DNA from: Candidatus Fibrimonadaceae bacterium
GTDB taxonomy: Bacteria; Fibrobacterota; Fibrobacteria; Fibrobacterales; Fibrobacteraceae
Reading direction: 5' to 3'
DNA length: 35,831 nucleotides
Assembly: GCA_031281275.1 (NCBI GenBank)
Contig: JAITFP010000068.1
Location: 1-35,831, forward strand
Shown here: piece by piece, positions 5,867 to 14,055 of the stretch
Layout of the letters: each line of letters begins with the position of its first letter
How positions within the stretch are numbered: the stretch's first letter is position 1
Notes under the pieces: generated by a model
The model's input: the letters and a program-made list of their open reading frames with translations, nothing else
Databases searched by the model: none
What the model was told of the DNA's origin: nothing
Position numbers and translations under genes: made by a program

Positions 5867-8273
5867 GGGTGGAGAAGCTAACAGCATAGTAAAAAATAAA
5901 AAAGATATTCTGGCGAGCATGGCTTTGGTTTTTCCAGACCTTTACGAAATTGGAATGTCAAATAACGGAATGCGAATTTTGTACAATGCTATAAACAAAG
6001 AAGCGGATTTGTTTTGCGAAGTTGCTTTTGCGCCTTGGAGCGATATGGCAAAACTTATGCAAGAACATAATATTCCCCTTTACACGCACGCCTCTTATAG
6101 CGAGGTAAAAAGTTTTGATGCTTTGGGGATAACACTACAAACCGAACTCAATTTCACGAATATCCCATATATTTTGGAACTTGCAAACATCACGGTTTTT
6201 GCCGCAAACAGAAATGAAAATGAACCCATTGTGATAGCGGGTGGACCAGCAATGGCAAACCCAATGCCGATAGCAGATTTTTTTGACTGCCTCTGCATAG
6301 GAGATGGCGAAATTTTGGCGCCAAAGGCACTTCGCATAATTGGGGAGGTAAAAAAGGCAGGCAAAAATAAAGCGGAAATTTTGGAGCAAATAGCAAAATT
6401 GGAAGGCTTTTACGTGCCAGCAATTCACAGAGAGATAAAATCCGTTAAAAGAACCTATGTTGAAAAACTCGCAAAAGAACTTTTTCCAACAAAAAATTTA
6501 ATAGCAAATATGCCGCTTGTGCACGATCGCTTTTGCGTGGAAGTTATGCGAGGCTGTACCCAAGGTTGCCGTTTTTGCCAAGCGGGATATTGGTACAGAC
6601 CAACCAGAGAATTAGATGCAGACGATGTTTTAGACATTGCCAAAGAAGGGCTAAAAGCCACCGGAGACCGCCAACTTGGGCTTTTATCGCTTTCCACCGC
6701 AGACTATTCCCCTGTTGAAAAAATGTTAGATTCCTTTATCGAAGACCCATTTTTCAAAAACATAGATGTATCTTTGCCCTCGCTTAGGGTTAGCAGTTTT
6801 GGCAGCAGCCTTGCAAATAAGGTTTATGAACTCAAAGGCGGGCGCAGTGCTACGCTTGCTCCCGAAAGCGGCTCTGAGCGGCTCCGAAAATTCATAAACA
6901 AAACCATAACAAATGCAGATATTGAAGCCGCAACTCAAAGTGCGTTTCAAAACGGGTTCAATAAAATAAAACTATATATAATGGTGGGCTTTCCCACCGA
7001 AACAGAAGAAGACATACAAGACTTGGTAAAACTAACGGAACGCCTTTTGGAAATAGGGCTTGCTTGCAACCGAAAATGCCAAATAAATTTGAGTGTCGGA
7101 ATTTTTATCCCCAAAGCCTGGACACCCTTGCAATGGGCACCATTTGTGAAAAAAGAAAAGGCAATAGCGCACATAAAAATTTTAAGAGACAGATTTTTTA
7201 AGCACAAAAATGTGAAAGTTTCGTGGAATTCCTGGGAAACCGCGCATTTAGAAGCAATATATAGCCGAGGCGGCAAAAACCTCGCCCCATTGGTTTACGA
7301 AGCATACAAAAGAGGTCTGGTTTTTGAAAGCGACAGCAATCATCTAAATCCAAACGAATGGGAAAAAATCAGAACCAACCTCAATTACAGCGATGCTTGG
7401 CTTTTTGAAGAAATAAACCCAGAAGAAAATTTGCCTTGGGACATCATAGATGCAGGCATAAGCAAAAAATTTTTGCAAAGAGAATGGGAAAGGGCACACA
7501 ACCCAAATGCGGAACCCGTGCCAAATTGCAAATGGGGCAAATGCGGGGCCTGCGGAATCCCCGGCAATGGCACCGACACCATTTTGGGCAAAATCCCCGC
7601 CGCCGCGTCCGTAGGGGCAGCTCCCCGTGGCTGCCCTCCTCCCACCCCCGCAGGAATTTTCCCATACAAAATCATTTTCCGCAAAACAAAAACCAGCCGT
7701 TTTTTGCCGCATCAAAACACATTATCGTTTTTCGAAAGGGCATTTGTGAAACTTGGAATTCCAATAAAATTCAGCGAAGGGTTTAGCCCCAAACCACGCA
7801 TCGCAAACACAGGTGCATTACCACTGGGCTTGGAATCTCTTTGTGAAATTATTTCCATTGAGCTCTTGGAAAAATTGGATTTGGAAAATAAAAAATCAGA
7901 GCTTGTGAAAAGTATAAACGAAATTTTCCCCCAAGGCTTGGAAATTGTTTCTATAGAACCCTTGCAAATAAAACTCTCGGCGCAAGTTCCAAAATCCACA
8001 GATTATTGCATGGCAGGTGAATATCCAAGCGGACTGGTGCAAAAAAAAGAGAAAAATGAACTCCCTGTGGTTTTAAATCACAGGGGGCAAAGCATAAATT
8101 TAAATGAGCATATTATTTCAATTACCGAAGCTGAAAATGCTCTGCACATCACGGTTAAATGCAATGAGCAGGGTGCCACCGCAAGTCCTTTCTCAATTTA
8201 TAGCGGTCTGCTTAATATAAGCGAGCAAGAAGCCAGAGCTTTGAACATAGTGAAGATAAATGTTGGATATTGA
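5805..8273 (+). CDS. B12-binding-type radical SAM protein fused to DUF2344
   Basis: This 822-residue protein fits the TIGR03960 family. Residues 35-180 resemble a B12-binding domain (GGPAMANPMPIADFFD, IGDGE). The radical SAM cluster motif is CTQGCRFC with Cys251, Cys255 and Cys258. A CKWGKCGACG motif near residues 574-583 could bind metal, and residues about 620-822 match the radical-SAM-linked DUF2344 domain. The reaction is not known; relatives often neighbour RNase E/G or ribosome genes. Between the Cys motif and DUF2344 lies a GC-rich, Pro/Ala-rich stretch (about residues 597-616) coded by a palindromic element. The ATG has no Shine-Dalgarno and sits about five bases from the predicted transcript start. 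A second copy of its first 19 codons lies at 4794. Confidence 0.88.
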   Translation: MQLLEKLGKILPFVENPARYMGGEANSIVKNKKDILASMALVFPDLYEIGMSNNGMRILYNAINKEADLFCEVAFAPWSDMAKLMQEHNIPLYTHASYSEVKSFDALGITLQTELNFTNIPYILELANITVFAANRNENEPIVIAGGPAMANPMPIADFFDCLCIGDGEILAPKALRIIGEVKKAGKNKAEILEQIAKLEGFYVPAIHREIKSVKRTYVEKLAKELFPTKNLIANMPLVHDRFCVEVMRGCTQGCRFCQAGYWYRPTRELDADDVLDIAKEGLKATGDRQLGLLSLSTADYSPVEKMLDSFIEDPFFKNIDVSLPSLRVSSFGSSLANKVYELKGGRSATLAPESGSERLRKFINKTITNADIEAATQSAFQNGFNKIKLYIMVGFPTETEEDIQDLVKLTERLLEIGLACNRKCQINLSVGIFIPKAWTPLQWAPFVKKEKAIAHIKILRDRFFKHKNVKVSWNSWETAHLEAIYSRGGKNLAPLVYEAYKRGLVFESDSNHLNPNEWEKIRTNLNYSDAWLFEEINPEENLPWDIIDAGISKKFLQREWERAHNPNAEPVPNCKWGKCGACGIPGNGTDTILGKIPAAASVGAAPRGCPPPTPAGIFPYKIIFRKTKTSRFLPHQNTLSFFERAFVKLGIPIKFSEGFSPKPRIANTGALPLGLESLCEIISIELLEKLDLENKKSELVKSINEIFPQGLEIVSIEPLQIKLSAQVPKSTDYCMAGEYPSGLVQKKEKNELPVVLNHRGQSINLNEHIISITEAENALHITVKCNEQGATASPFSIYSGLLNISEQEARALNIVKINVGY
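7595..7652 (+). repeat. GC-rich palindromic element inserted in frame
   Basis: The core is an inverted repeat, GGGCAGC (7615-7621) and GCTGCCC (7630-7636), around an 8-base loop. It lies inside a run of about 58 mostly G/C bases within an otherwise AT-rich gene. It codes a Pro/Ala/Gly-rich peptide in the linker between the Cys motif and DUF2344. The base composition and position suggest a small mobile palindromic element tolerated in a linker, by analogy with Rickettsia palindromic elements. Confidence 0.5.
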
Positions 8274-8295
8274 TTTTTTTACTAATTTTTAAGAA

Positions 8296-9111
8296 ATGTT
8301 AGGTGTTTTTGCTTCCGGTTTTGGTGGTTTAACCATTCTCAAAGCGTTGGCAAAGGTTTTGCCGGAATATGATTTTGTGTATTTGGGAGATAATGCCAGG
8401 GCACCTTATGGAAATCGCAGTTTTGATAGCATATACCGTTATTCACTCCAAGCGGTGAATTATCTGTTTTCCATCGGCTGCCCCCTTGTTATTCTTGCCT
8501 GCAACACGGCATCTGCAAAAGCGTTGCGTACAATTCAGCAAATAGACTTGCAAAAAATAGCCCCTGATAATAGGGTGCTTGGCATAATCCGCCCCCTCAC
8601 AGAAGAAATTGGCAAATTCACACAAACCAAATGCGTGGGCATTTTGGGCACAGAAGGGACAATAACCTCAAAGAGCTATTTGCTGGAAATAGCAAAATTT
8701 TGGCCAGATTTGCATATAGAGCAGGAGGCTTGCCCAATGCTTGTTCCTTTGGTGGAAAATGCCCTGCTGGAACACCCTGCCACAGAAATGTTTGTTAAAG
8801 AATATACTCAAAAAATTTTGGCAAAAGACCCGAACATTGACACCCTAGTCCTTGGGTGCACCCACTACCCCCTGCTCCAAGGGCTTTTTTTGAAAATACT
8901 GCCAAAAAATATAAAAATTGTTTCCCAAGGTGGTATTATAGCCCAAAAAACGCTTGAATACCTAGCAAAACATAAGGAAATAGATGCCCGAATGGGCAAA
9001 AACGGCAAAATTCGCTTTTTAACCACTGATTCTCCAGAATTCTTTGAAAAGGGCGCAAAGGCATTTTGGAACACCCAAATAAAAGCTGAAAGCATTTTAC
9101 TATATTCTTAA
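8296..9111 (+). CDS. murI: Glutamate racemase
   Basis: The 271-residue protein interconverts L- and D-glutamate, supplying D-Glu for peptidoglycan. Visible motifs are GVFASGFGGLTIL (3-15), LGDNARAPYG (30-39), the first catalytic Cys69 in LACNTASAKA and the second Cys188 in LGCTHYPLL with His190. The usual motif is DSG(V/F)GG; here Ala6 replaces the conserved Asp, which helps catalysis in characterised racemases, so activity might be reduced or compensated. A TTTACTAATTTT box puts the predicted transcript start one base before the ATG and no Shine-Dalgarno is seen. It follows the radical SAM gene by 22 bases. Confidence 0.87.
   Translation: MLGVFASGFGGLTILKALAKVLPEYDFVYLGDNARAPYGNRSFDSIYRYSLQAVNYLFSIGCPLVILACNTASAKALRTIQQIDLQKIAPDNRVLGIIRPLTEEIGKFTQTKCVGILGTEGTITSKSYLLEIAKFWPDLHIEQEACPMLVPLVENALLEHPATEMFVKEYTQKILAKDPNIDTLVLGCTHYPLLQGLFLKILPKNIKIVSQGGIIAQKTLEYLAKHKEIDARMGKNGKIRFLTTDSPEFFEKGAKAFWNTQIKAESILLYS
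9101..9106 (+). promoter_or_regulatory. Promoter -10 inside the end of murI, for a leaderless transcript of the next gene
   Basis: TTTTACTATATTC contains TATATT at 9101-9106, seven bases before the ATG at 9114, so a transcript would begin at about 9113. No ribosome site is visible. The element overlaps the murI stop codon. Confidence 0.45.
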
Positions 9112-9113
9112 AT

Positions 9114-9734
9114 ATGACTATTCGCACTCAAATTAACTTTGATGGCTGGCAAGACTACCGGGGCAACCCCGGCGGAGCAATTATTTATACCGAAACAAGC
9201 CACCATTCTTTGGTACCTGTTCGCGACCAGTTAAATGAAAACGGAAATGGTTCCTTTCTAGACCCAAATTATGAAACTGGCACGGTTGGCCTTTTTGCCT
9301 ATACCAACACCAAAGATATAAACAGAGCCATAAGAAACAAAGTGCGTTATCTCTTTTTTGGAACTCGCTATGAAGGCTCCAATGCTGAATACAAAAATAA
9401 ATATTTAATAATAGGCTATCAGCGAATAGATAAAGTAAAAGATGTGCGCAGTTTGCACTTGCAGCAGCATTTAAACGACGAAAATCCAACATTTTTATCC
9501 TTGGATTCCTGCATGGCTGCCTGGGGGCAAATGTATTTTGTTTCTTTTGAAGATTCATACATTTTAACAGATGAAATTTTGCACGATTGGGGCTATTCTG
9601 GTCGTGCGGCAAGACCGCTCCGCACCATATTCAAAGAAGAACATGCTAAAATTCTAGTGGAATATTTTGATTCAAAAACCAACCTCACAGACGAGTACAT
9701 AGACACCATATTAGAGTATAATGAGGAAGAATAG
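9114..9734 (+). CDS. Hypothetical protein
   Basis: I do not recognise this 206-residue protein. It has no signal peptide or membrane segment, so it should be cytoplasmic. It is rich in Asn, Tyr and acidic residues. A segment KYLIIGYQRIDKV follows FFGTRYEGSN, and the C-terminus is acidic (ILEYNEEE). A WGQMYFVSFEDSYILTDEIL segment near the middle could be a beta-rich core. Its TAG overlaps the GTG of the polysaccharide export gene by one base, and GAGGAAG near its end serves as that gene's ribosome site, so the two are co-expressed. A role tied to export or nucleotide binding would be speculation. Confidence 0.7.
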   Translation: MTIRTQINFDGWQDYRGNPGGAIIYTETSHHSLVPVRDQLNENGNGSFLDPNYETGTVGLFAYTNTKDINRAIRNKVRYLFFGTRYEGSNAEYKNKYLIIGYQRIDKVKDVRSLHLQQHLNDENPTFLSLDSCMAAWGQMYFVSFEDSYILTDEILHDWGYSGRAARPLRTIFKEEHAKILVEYFDSKTNLTDEYIDTILEYNEEE

Positions 9735-12061
9735 TGGTTAGATTGATATTTTTATTTGCCCTTTTAATCGCCTCCGTTCAAATATATGCCCAAAGCCTCA
9801 CCCCAGCGCAGGCACAAATGCTTCAAGCGCAAATGCTTCAATCCCAAACAAATCCTATGGCACGAGCTTCGGATATTGCCGCTGCAAGAGAAATTTTGAA
9901 TGCCAGAAATTTTCAAGGTGCTAATTTCAATAATTTAAATGCAATGCCAGACACTTTGAGCAATATTATTACTCTTGCAGAGCAGAAAAAAGATACTACT
10001 TTCAATGATTCAAGCGCATTTGACGAAAAAAAGTTCATGCGTTATGAAAACATAATTTTCTCTCAAAGCCTGCCAAGTGCATTTTTTGAAGTTCAAGGCA
10101 TAATTCCAGCAGATTATCCGTTAAAACAGGGTGATTATTTGGAGCTTTCTCTTTGGGGCGCGGTGGAAAAGCAATTTACATTGCATGTAAATAACCAAGG
10201 AAATGTATTTGTTGAGGGTGCCGGTTTGGTAAATGTTGCAAACCTAAGCCTTGGCGAAGCCGAAAAACTGATCACTAAAAAATTGCAAAATGTGTATTCT
10301 GGCATTGTTCAGGGCAGAATTTCTGTGAATTTGCGAACAACAAAGCTTTCGCCTACCAAGGTATTTATTATGGGTTCCGTGAAAAGACCGGGCGGCTATG
10401 ACTTGCCGGGGAATGCCAATGTATTTTTAGCACTTTACAAAGCTGGAGGTCCAGACGAATACGGTTCTGTTAGAAACATAATTGTTCGCAGGGCAAACGG
10501 AGATTCTGCAAAAATAGATTTATACGATTTTCTTTTAAGGGGGCAAAAAACTGGCGAAGGTCTTTTAAGAGACGGCGATTTGGTTTTTATACAAAAAGCT
10601 GAAAAATTGGTTAAGGCAACTGGAACAATAGGAAGACCCGCTATTTATGAATTGAAAAACAGCGAAACCCTTAGCGATTTGCTTGCCTTTGCCGGAGGCT
10701 TGCTCCCAAACACCGAACATACAGTAAATCTTTGGCGAATAAATAAGGAGACCGGAGCCCCTGAGGTTTTTGACCCAGGACCAGCAAAAGATTTTGCAAA
10801 TCGCAAAAAAGTATTTCAAATGCAAGATGGAGATAGCATCTTTGTTTTCGCAAGCACCAAACACAATACCAATGCCATTCAAGTTACAGGTTCGGTTTTT
10901 TATCCGGGCTATTACGTATGGGTAGAGGGCATGTTGATTAAAGATGCTGTTGCCTTGGCGGGCGGGCTTTCTTCCGAAGCATTTAAAGATAGAGCTATAG
11001 TGGAGCGTATAAATGCAGATTCCAGTTTTTCTTATTTTTCTGACGACTTTGACGGCAGCAGAAACTTAAAACTGCTCCCTGGCGATAATGTTGTTGTTTT
11101 GGATTCCAGAAGATTGAAAAACTGGAGAATGGTTAGCGTCACCGGTTTTGTAAAAGACCCGCACGACTTTGAATGGCAAGAAAATTTAGACGCTCTTGAT
11201 TTGGTAGCTTTGTGTGGAGGCTTTTTACCAAATGCTATGAAGAATGAAATAACAATTGAAAGGCTTATTGAAGGCAAACAAAAAACAGAAATTATCAACT
11301 TACCCATAAAAAACGAATTGAGTGCCAAAAACAATAAAAGTTTAATTTTGATGCCAGGCGATAGAATTGTAGTGAAAATGGACACTTCTTATTATGAGCA
11401 TGAAGTTGTGGCTCTTACTGGTGCTTTTAAAAACCCAGGCTTTTATTCGCTTGCACGGCGCGGAGAGACATTTAAGAATTTTATGAAACGTTTAGCCATT
11501 ATTGATGAAGCTGCTTTTATAAAAGGTGGGCAGTTGTTTCGCAGAGTACCCAAAGCTTCAGACATTGCCTCTACTGCTGCCTCCAAGATTTCCAATGTAA
11601 ACTCTATAGACACATCTGTTTTTTTCAAAACTCCAGATACAACCATTGCAAGCTACAGAATAAATTTTGATTTTGAACGTGTTTTGAATGGCAAAGATAA
11701 AGACATTGAATTGCAAGCAAACGACTCAATTTTCATTCCTTTTGAAATGCTAACCGTAAATGTTATAGGCGAGGTCATAAGCCCAGGGCATATTCTTTGG
11801 CAAAAAGGCTGGAATGCTTACGACTATTTAAATGCCGCAGGTGGGCTTGCCATAACCGGAGACGATGATCGCATTGTTTTAACTTATGCAAATGGCAGCA
11901 AAACAAAAATAAACAAAGCAAAAGAAAAACCCAACCCAGGCTCCACCATACAGGTATTTTACAAGCCTGTCCCAGAACCAACTAAATGGACAGATGTAGT
12001 GACTGCTATAGGTAGTTTAGCTGCTGCTTTTGCATTAGTAGCAGGGCTATATTTAAAATAA
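9734..12061 (+). CDS. Poly_export/SLBB polysaccharide export protein
   Basis: The 775-residue protein has a signal peptide (LIFLFALLIASVQIYAQS), a Gln/Met-rich segment (about 20-45), then a Poly_export domain (LKQGDYLELSLWG, about residue 130, through RISVNLRTTKL). Several SLBB domains follow, each with a (V/I)xGxVxxPGxY-type strand and a (A/G)GG turn, beginning near VFIMGSVKRPGGY, ATGTIGRPAIY, VTGSVFYPGYY, VTGFVKDPHDF, LTGAFKNPGFY and VIGEVISPGHI. A final hydrophobic helix (TDVVTAIGSLAAAFALVAGLYLK) may span a membrane. Relatives of Wza form the outer-membrane exopolysaccharide channel; six or so SLBB repeats make this longer than Wza. The lipobox Cys of Wza is absent. GTG start at 9734. Confidence 0.88.
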   Translation: MVRLIFLFALLIASVQIYAQSLTPAQAQMLQAQMLQSQTNPMARASDIAAAREILNARNFQGANFNNLNAMPDTLSNIITLAEQKKDTTFNDSSAFDEKKFMRYENIIFSQSLPSAFFEVQGIIPADYPLKQGDYLELSLWGAVEKQFTLHVNNQGNVFVEGAGLVNVANLSLGEAEKLITKKLQNVYSGIVQGRISVNLRTTKLSPTKVFIMGSVKRPGGYDLPGNANVFLALYKAGGPDEYGSVRNIIVRRANGDSAKIDLYDFLLRGQKTGEGLLRDGDLVFIQKAEKLVKATGTIGRPAIYELKNSETLSDLLAFAGGLLPNTEHTVNLWRINKETGAPEVFDPGPAKDFANRKKVFQMQDGDSIFVFASTKHNTNAIQVTGSVFYPGYYVWVEGMLIKDAVALAGGLSSEAFKDRAIVERINADSSFSYFSDDFDGSRNLKLLPGDNVVVLDSRRLKNWRMVSVTGFVKDPHDFEWQENLDALDLVALCGGFLPNAMKNEITIERLIEGKQKTEIINLPIKNELSAKNNKSLILMPGDRIVVKMDTSYYEHEVVALTGAFKNPGFYSLARRGETFKNFMKRLAIIDEAAFIKGGQLFRRVPKASDIASTAASKISNVNSIDTSVFFKTPDTTIASYRINFDFERVLNGKDKDIELQANDSIFIPFEMLTVNVIGEVISPGHILWQKGWNAYDYLNAAGGLAITGDDDRIVLTYANGSKTKINKAKEKPNPGSTIQVFYKPVPEPTKWTDVVTAIGSLAAAFALVAGLYLK

Positions 12062-12072
12062 CATTACCCACG

Positions 12073-12083
12073 TTTACTATATT
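12073..12083 (+). promoter_or_regulatory. Promoter -10 of the Cys-rich protein gene
   Basis: TTTACTATATT (12073-12083) predicts a start near 12090 and a 27-nt leader containing AGAGAGG five bases before the ATG. A second TATATT at 12093-12098 is an alternative. Confidence 0.45.
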
Positions 12084-12116
12084 AACCCTGTATATATTCA
12101 AAATAGAGAGGTTTTT

Positions 12117-12449
12117 ATGGCTTTTTTTGTTCCTTTTGTGCTTGGCGCTGCTGCTACGGCGGTTGGTCTTCACATTTACAAATATAAAAATGGCGGCAAA
12201 GATGAATGCTCTTGTGGCTGTGGCGACAAATGCGAGTGCGCACCAGATTGTGATTGCGGTTGCAACTCTTCGGTAAAGAAAAAAGTTACCGAAACGGCAG
12301 ATATTGCTCTTGAAAAAATCAAAAGCGGTTTGCACACTCTGGAGAACAACATCAACGAATCCACTTTGGAAAAAATAAAGAGCGGCTTGCAAACAGCAGA
12401 AAGCAAAATAGTTTTTTTGCAAGATAAGCTAAAAGAAAAAGCAGAATAA
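12117..12449 (+). CDS. Small membrane-anchored Cys-rich protein
   Basis: This 110-residue protein starts with a hydrophobic helix (residues 2-20). A compact cluster of eight cysteines follows at about 32-50, mostly spaced C-x-C (ECSCGCGDKCECAPDCDCGC). The C-terminal half is helical and carries two copies of a repeat of about 20 residues containing LEKIKSGL(H/Q)T, followed by KIVFLQDKLKEKAE. The Cys cluster could bind several metal ions or an Fe-S centre in the cytoplasm or periplasm depending on topology; orientation is not certain. It has its own promoter and ribosome site and converges on nadA. The helical part resembles YtxH-type anchored coiled coils, but I cannot assign a family. Confidence 0.7.
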   Translation: MAFFVPFVLGAAATAVGLHIYKYKNGGKDECSCGCGDKCECAPDCDCGCNSSVKKKVTETADIALEKIKSGLHTLENNINESTLEKIKSGLQTAESKIVFLQDKLKEKAE

Positions 12450-12469
12450 AGCTGAGGCTTGGGGAGCAG

Positions 12470-13483
12470 CTAGCAAGCATACTTGAACATATTATCAATG
12501 CAGCGTTTTGCGGCAATCAAAACGTCTGTGTTTAGTTTAATCTCTTTTGCTTTTTCCGACTCTTTCAAGGTTTGCAAAATATTTTCCAGAGAATTGCTTT
12601 TCATATATTTGCACATATTGCAACTGCCTATAAAGCGGCGGTTTGGCAACTCGCTTTGCAAGCGTGCGCTTAGTCCACATTCCGTTAAAAGCAAAACTGG
12701 AGCATTTTCTGGAAGGCTGTGAATATAGTCCAGCATTTGAGATGTACTTCCTACAAAGTCGCTCAACATAGCAACTCCCGGGCTGCATTCCGGGTGGCTA
12801 ACAATGCGAAGCCCTTCGTTTTGAATTCTGAAATATTTTACCAAATCAGGGTCGTATTGTTCGTGAACATAGCAGGTGCCAGAGTGCAGCACAATTTCTT
12901 TTTTTATTCCCATTTTTTCCAATTCATTTTTCAAATTTTCACCCATGAGCTTGTCTGGCAAAAACACAATTTTATCGTTTGGAATATTGCTAACTATTTT
13001 CAAAACATTTGAGCTTGTAACGCAAACATCGCAAGCCGCTTTAACATCAGCGGTTGTGTTTATATAGCATACATAAGTGTGTTCTTTATATTTATTTCGC
13101 AAATTTTTAACTTGCTCACCCGTTATGCTGCTTGCAAGGCTGCACCCTGGGTTTGAGCCAGGTATAAGAACTTTTTTATCTGGATTTAAAATTTTCGCCG
13201 TTTCGCCCATAAACTCCACGGCAGCAAAAATTATCATTTGTGCCTGAGTTTCCATAGCGTTTTTGCTTAATTGGTAAGAATCTCCGCTATAATCTGCAAC
13301 GCCAAAAACAATTTCCGGTGCAACATAACTATGAGCGAGGATAGCCGCATTCCTCTCTTTTTTCAACTCATTTATCTCATTTATAATCCCAACCAACCTT
13401 TCACAGGTTTCCATTGAATACTGGCAAAGCACCGTTCCATTTTGAACGGAATGCAATTTATTGTATAGGTCTATGGCTTGCAT
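12470..13483 (-). CDS. nadA: Quinolinate synthase
   Basis: The 337-residue protein condenses iminoaspartate and dihydroxyacetone phosphate to quinolinate in NAD synthesis. It carries the expected [4Fe-4S] ligands: Cys114 in NPGCSLA, Cys233 in SHPECSPGV and Cys291 in CNMCKYMK. Other family segments visible are ILAHSYVAPEI, ADYSGDSYQLS and FAAVEFMGETAK. nadB and nadC are not in the window. A TTTCTAAATT box ends eight bases before the ATG, so the mRNA should start at about 13484, and the bases before the start (CCTCCT) resemble the anti-Shine-Dalgarno rather than a ribosome site. Leaderless translation is therefore likely. Confidence 0.93.
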   Translation of the reverse strand: MQAIDLYNKLHSVQNGTVLCQYSMETCERLVGIINEINELKKERNAAILAHSYVAPEIVFGVADYSGDSYQLSKNAMETQAQMIIFAAVEFMGETAKILNPDKKVLIPGSNPGCSLASSITGEQVKNLRNKYKEHTYVCYINTTADVKAACDVCVTSSNVLKIVSNIPNDKIVFLPDKLMGENLKNELEKMGIKKEIVLHSGTCYVHEQYDPDLVKYFRIQNEGLRIVSHPECSPGVAMLSDFVGSTSQMLDYIHSLPENAPVLLLTECGLSARLQSELPNRRFIGSCNMCKYMKSNSLENILQTLKESEKAKEIKLNTDVLIAAKRCIDNMFKYAC

Positions 13484-13490
13484 AGGAGGG

Positions 13491-13510
13491 AATTTAGAAA
13501 TTTGTATATT
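13491..13510. promoter_or_regulatory. Back-to-back leaderless promoters of nadA and the toxin-antitoxin remnant
   Basis: On minus, TAAATT (13496-13491) predicts a start at 13484, one base before the nadA ATG. On plus, TTTGTATATT (-10 at 13505-13510) predicts a start at 13517, exactly the A of the remnant's ATG. Only 33 bases separate the two start codons. Confidence 0.5.
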
Positions 13511-13516
13511 ATCACT

Positions 13517-13627
13517 ATGTCTTTAACCTTTATTGAAACTTCTGTTTTTACAAAGCGTATGAAAGACCAAGAGGAATTAACGAAAGAGCAATTGAAAATA
13601 TTAGCAAAATTAAGAGGTGTGAAATGA
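13517..13627 (+). pseudogene. RelE/HigB-type toxin remnant with in-frame internal deletion
   Basis: This 36-codon frame begins MSLTFIETSVFTKRMKD, the usual N-terminus of HigB/RelE-superfamily toxins of about 105-115 residues. It then passes straight to QEELTKEQLKILAKL, which resembles their C-terminal end. About 70 core residues, including the catalytic region, are missing, while frame and promoter are intact. The stop overlaps the antitoxin start (ATGA, 13624-13627), the normal toxin-first arrangement of this family. The peptide cannot be an active mRNA interferase. A small functional protein is possible but less likely. Confidence 0.65.
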
Positions 13628-13923
13628 AACAGGAACATTTTAACGAGCTTGTTGAAAGCGTTAAGGAAATGGATGCTATTTGCAAAGGGCAAAAGAAAGC
13701 ATCCAGAGAATTCGTGTATGAGGAACACGAAATAAGGAATATAAGGGACCGCTATGGCTTAACTCAAAGCCAATTTGCGCAAATGATGGGTATTAGTACC
13801 AGTACTTTGCAAAATTGGGAAGTTGGTCGTAGTAAGCCTTATGGTGCAGCAAGGGTTCTTTTGCGAGTAATGGATAGTTATCCCAAGGCAATTTCCCTTT
13901 TGGCAAAAAAAACAGGGTTTTAG
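13624..13923 (+). CDS. HTH-XRE antitoxin (HigA/YgjM type)
   Basis: The 99-residue protein has a helix-turn-helix at about 40-75 (IRDRYGLTQSQFAQMMGISTSTLQNWEVGRSKP), typical of antitoxins that bind their own promoter and neutralise a RelE-like toxin. The N-terminal half (MKQEHFNELVESVKEMDAI) would normally contact the toxin. It overlaps the toxin remnant by four bases and is translationally coupled to it. With the toxin gutted, it is effectively an orphan antitoxin that may still repress the 13505 promoter or act on other toxins in the genome. Confidence 0.85.
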   Translation: MKQEHFNELVESVKEMDAICKGQKKASREFVYEEHEIRNIRDRYGLTQSQFAQMMGISTSTLQNWEVGRSKPYGAARVLLRVMDSYPKAISLLAKKTGF

Positions 13924-14055
13924 CATCTATTGCTCCCACTCGCCATTTTAGTCTCTTCCGTAGAAAACAATACTCTCGTTAACTATAAATTTTCAAAGTA
14001 ATTTCCTGTTTTGGCTTTGAAAACACGAATACTGGGATAAATTTTCGCTATCCTC

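Noticed and set aside
8063-8085. Inverted repeat CCCTGTG/CACAGGG within the radical SAM gene
   Set aside because: It falls in the conserved-looking DUF2344 part without change in base composition; seven-base arms can occur by chance, and it is not a convincing element.
12450-12471. AGCTG/CAGCT hairpin between the Cys-rich gene and nadA as a terminator
   Set aside because: Arms of only five bases and no T-run on either strand.
13924-14055. Gap between the antitoxin and the surface cluster promoter searched for RNA genes
   Set aside because: No tRNA fold, terminator or conserved RNA motif could be made out.
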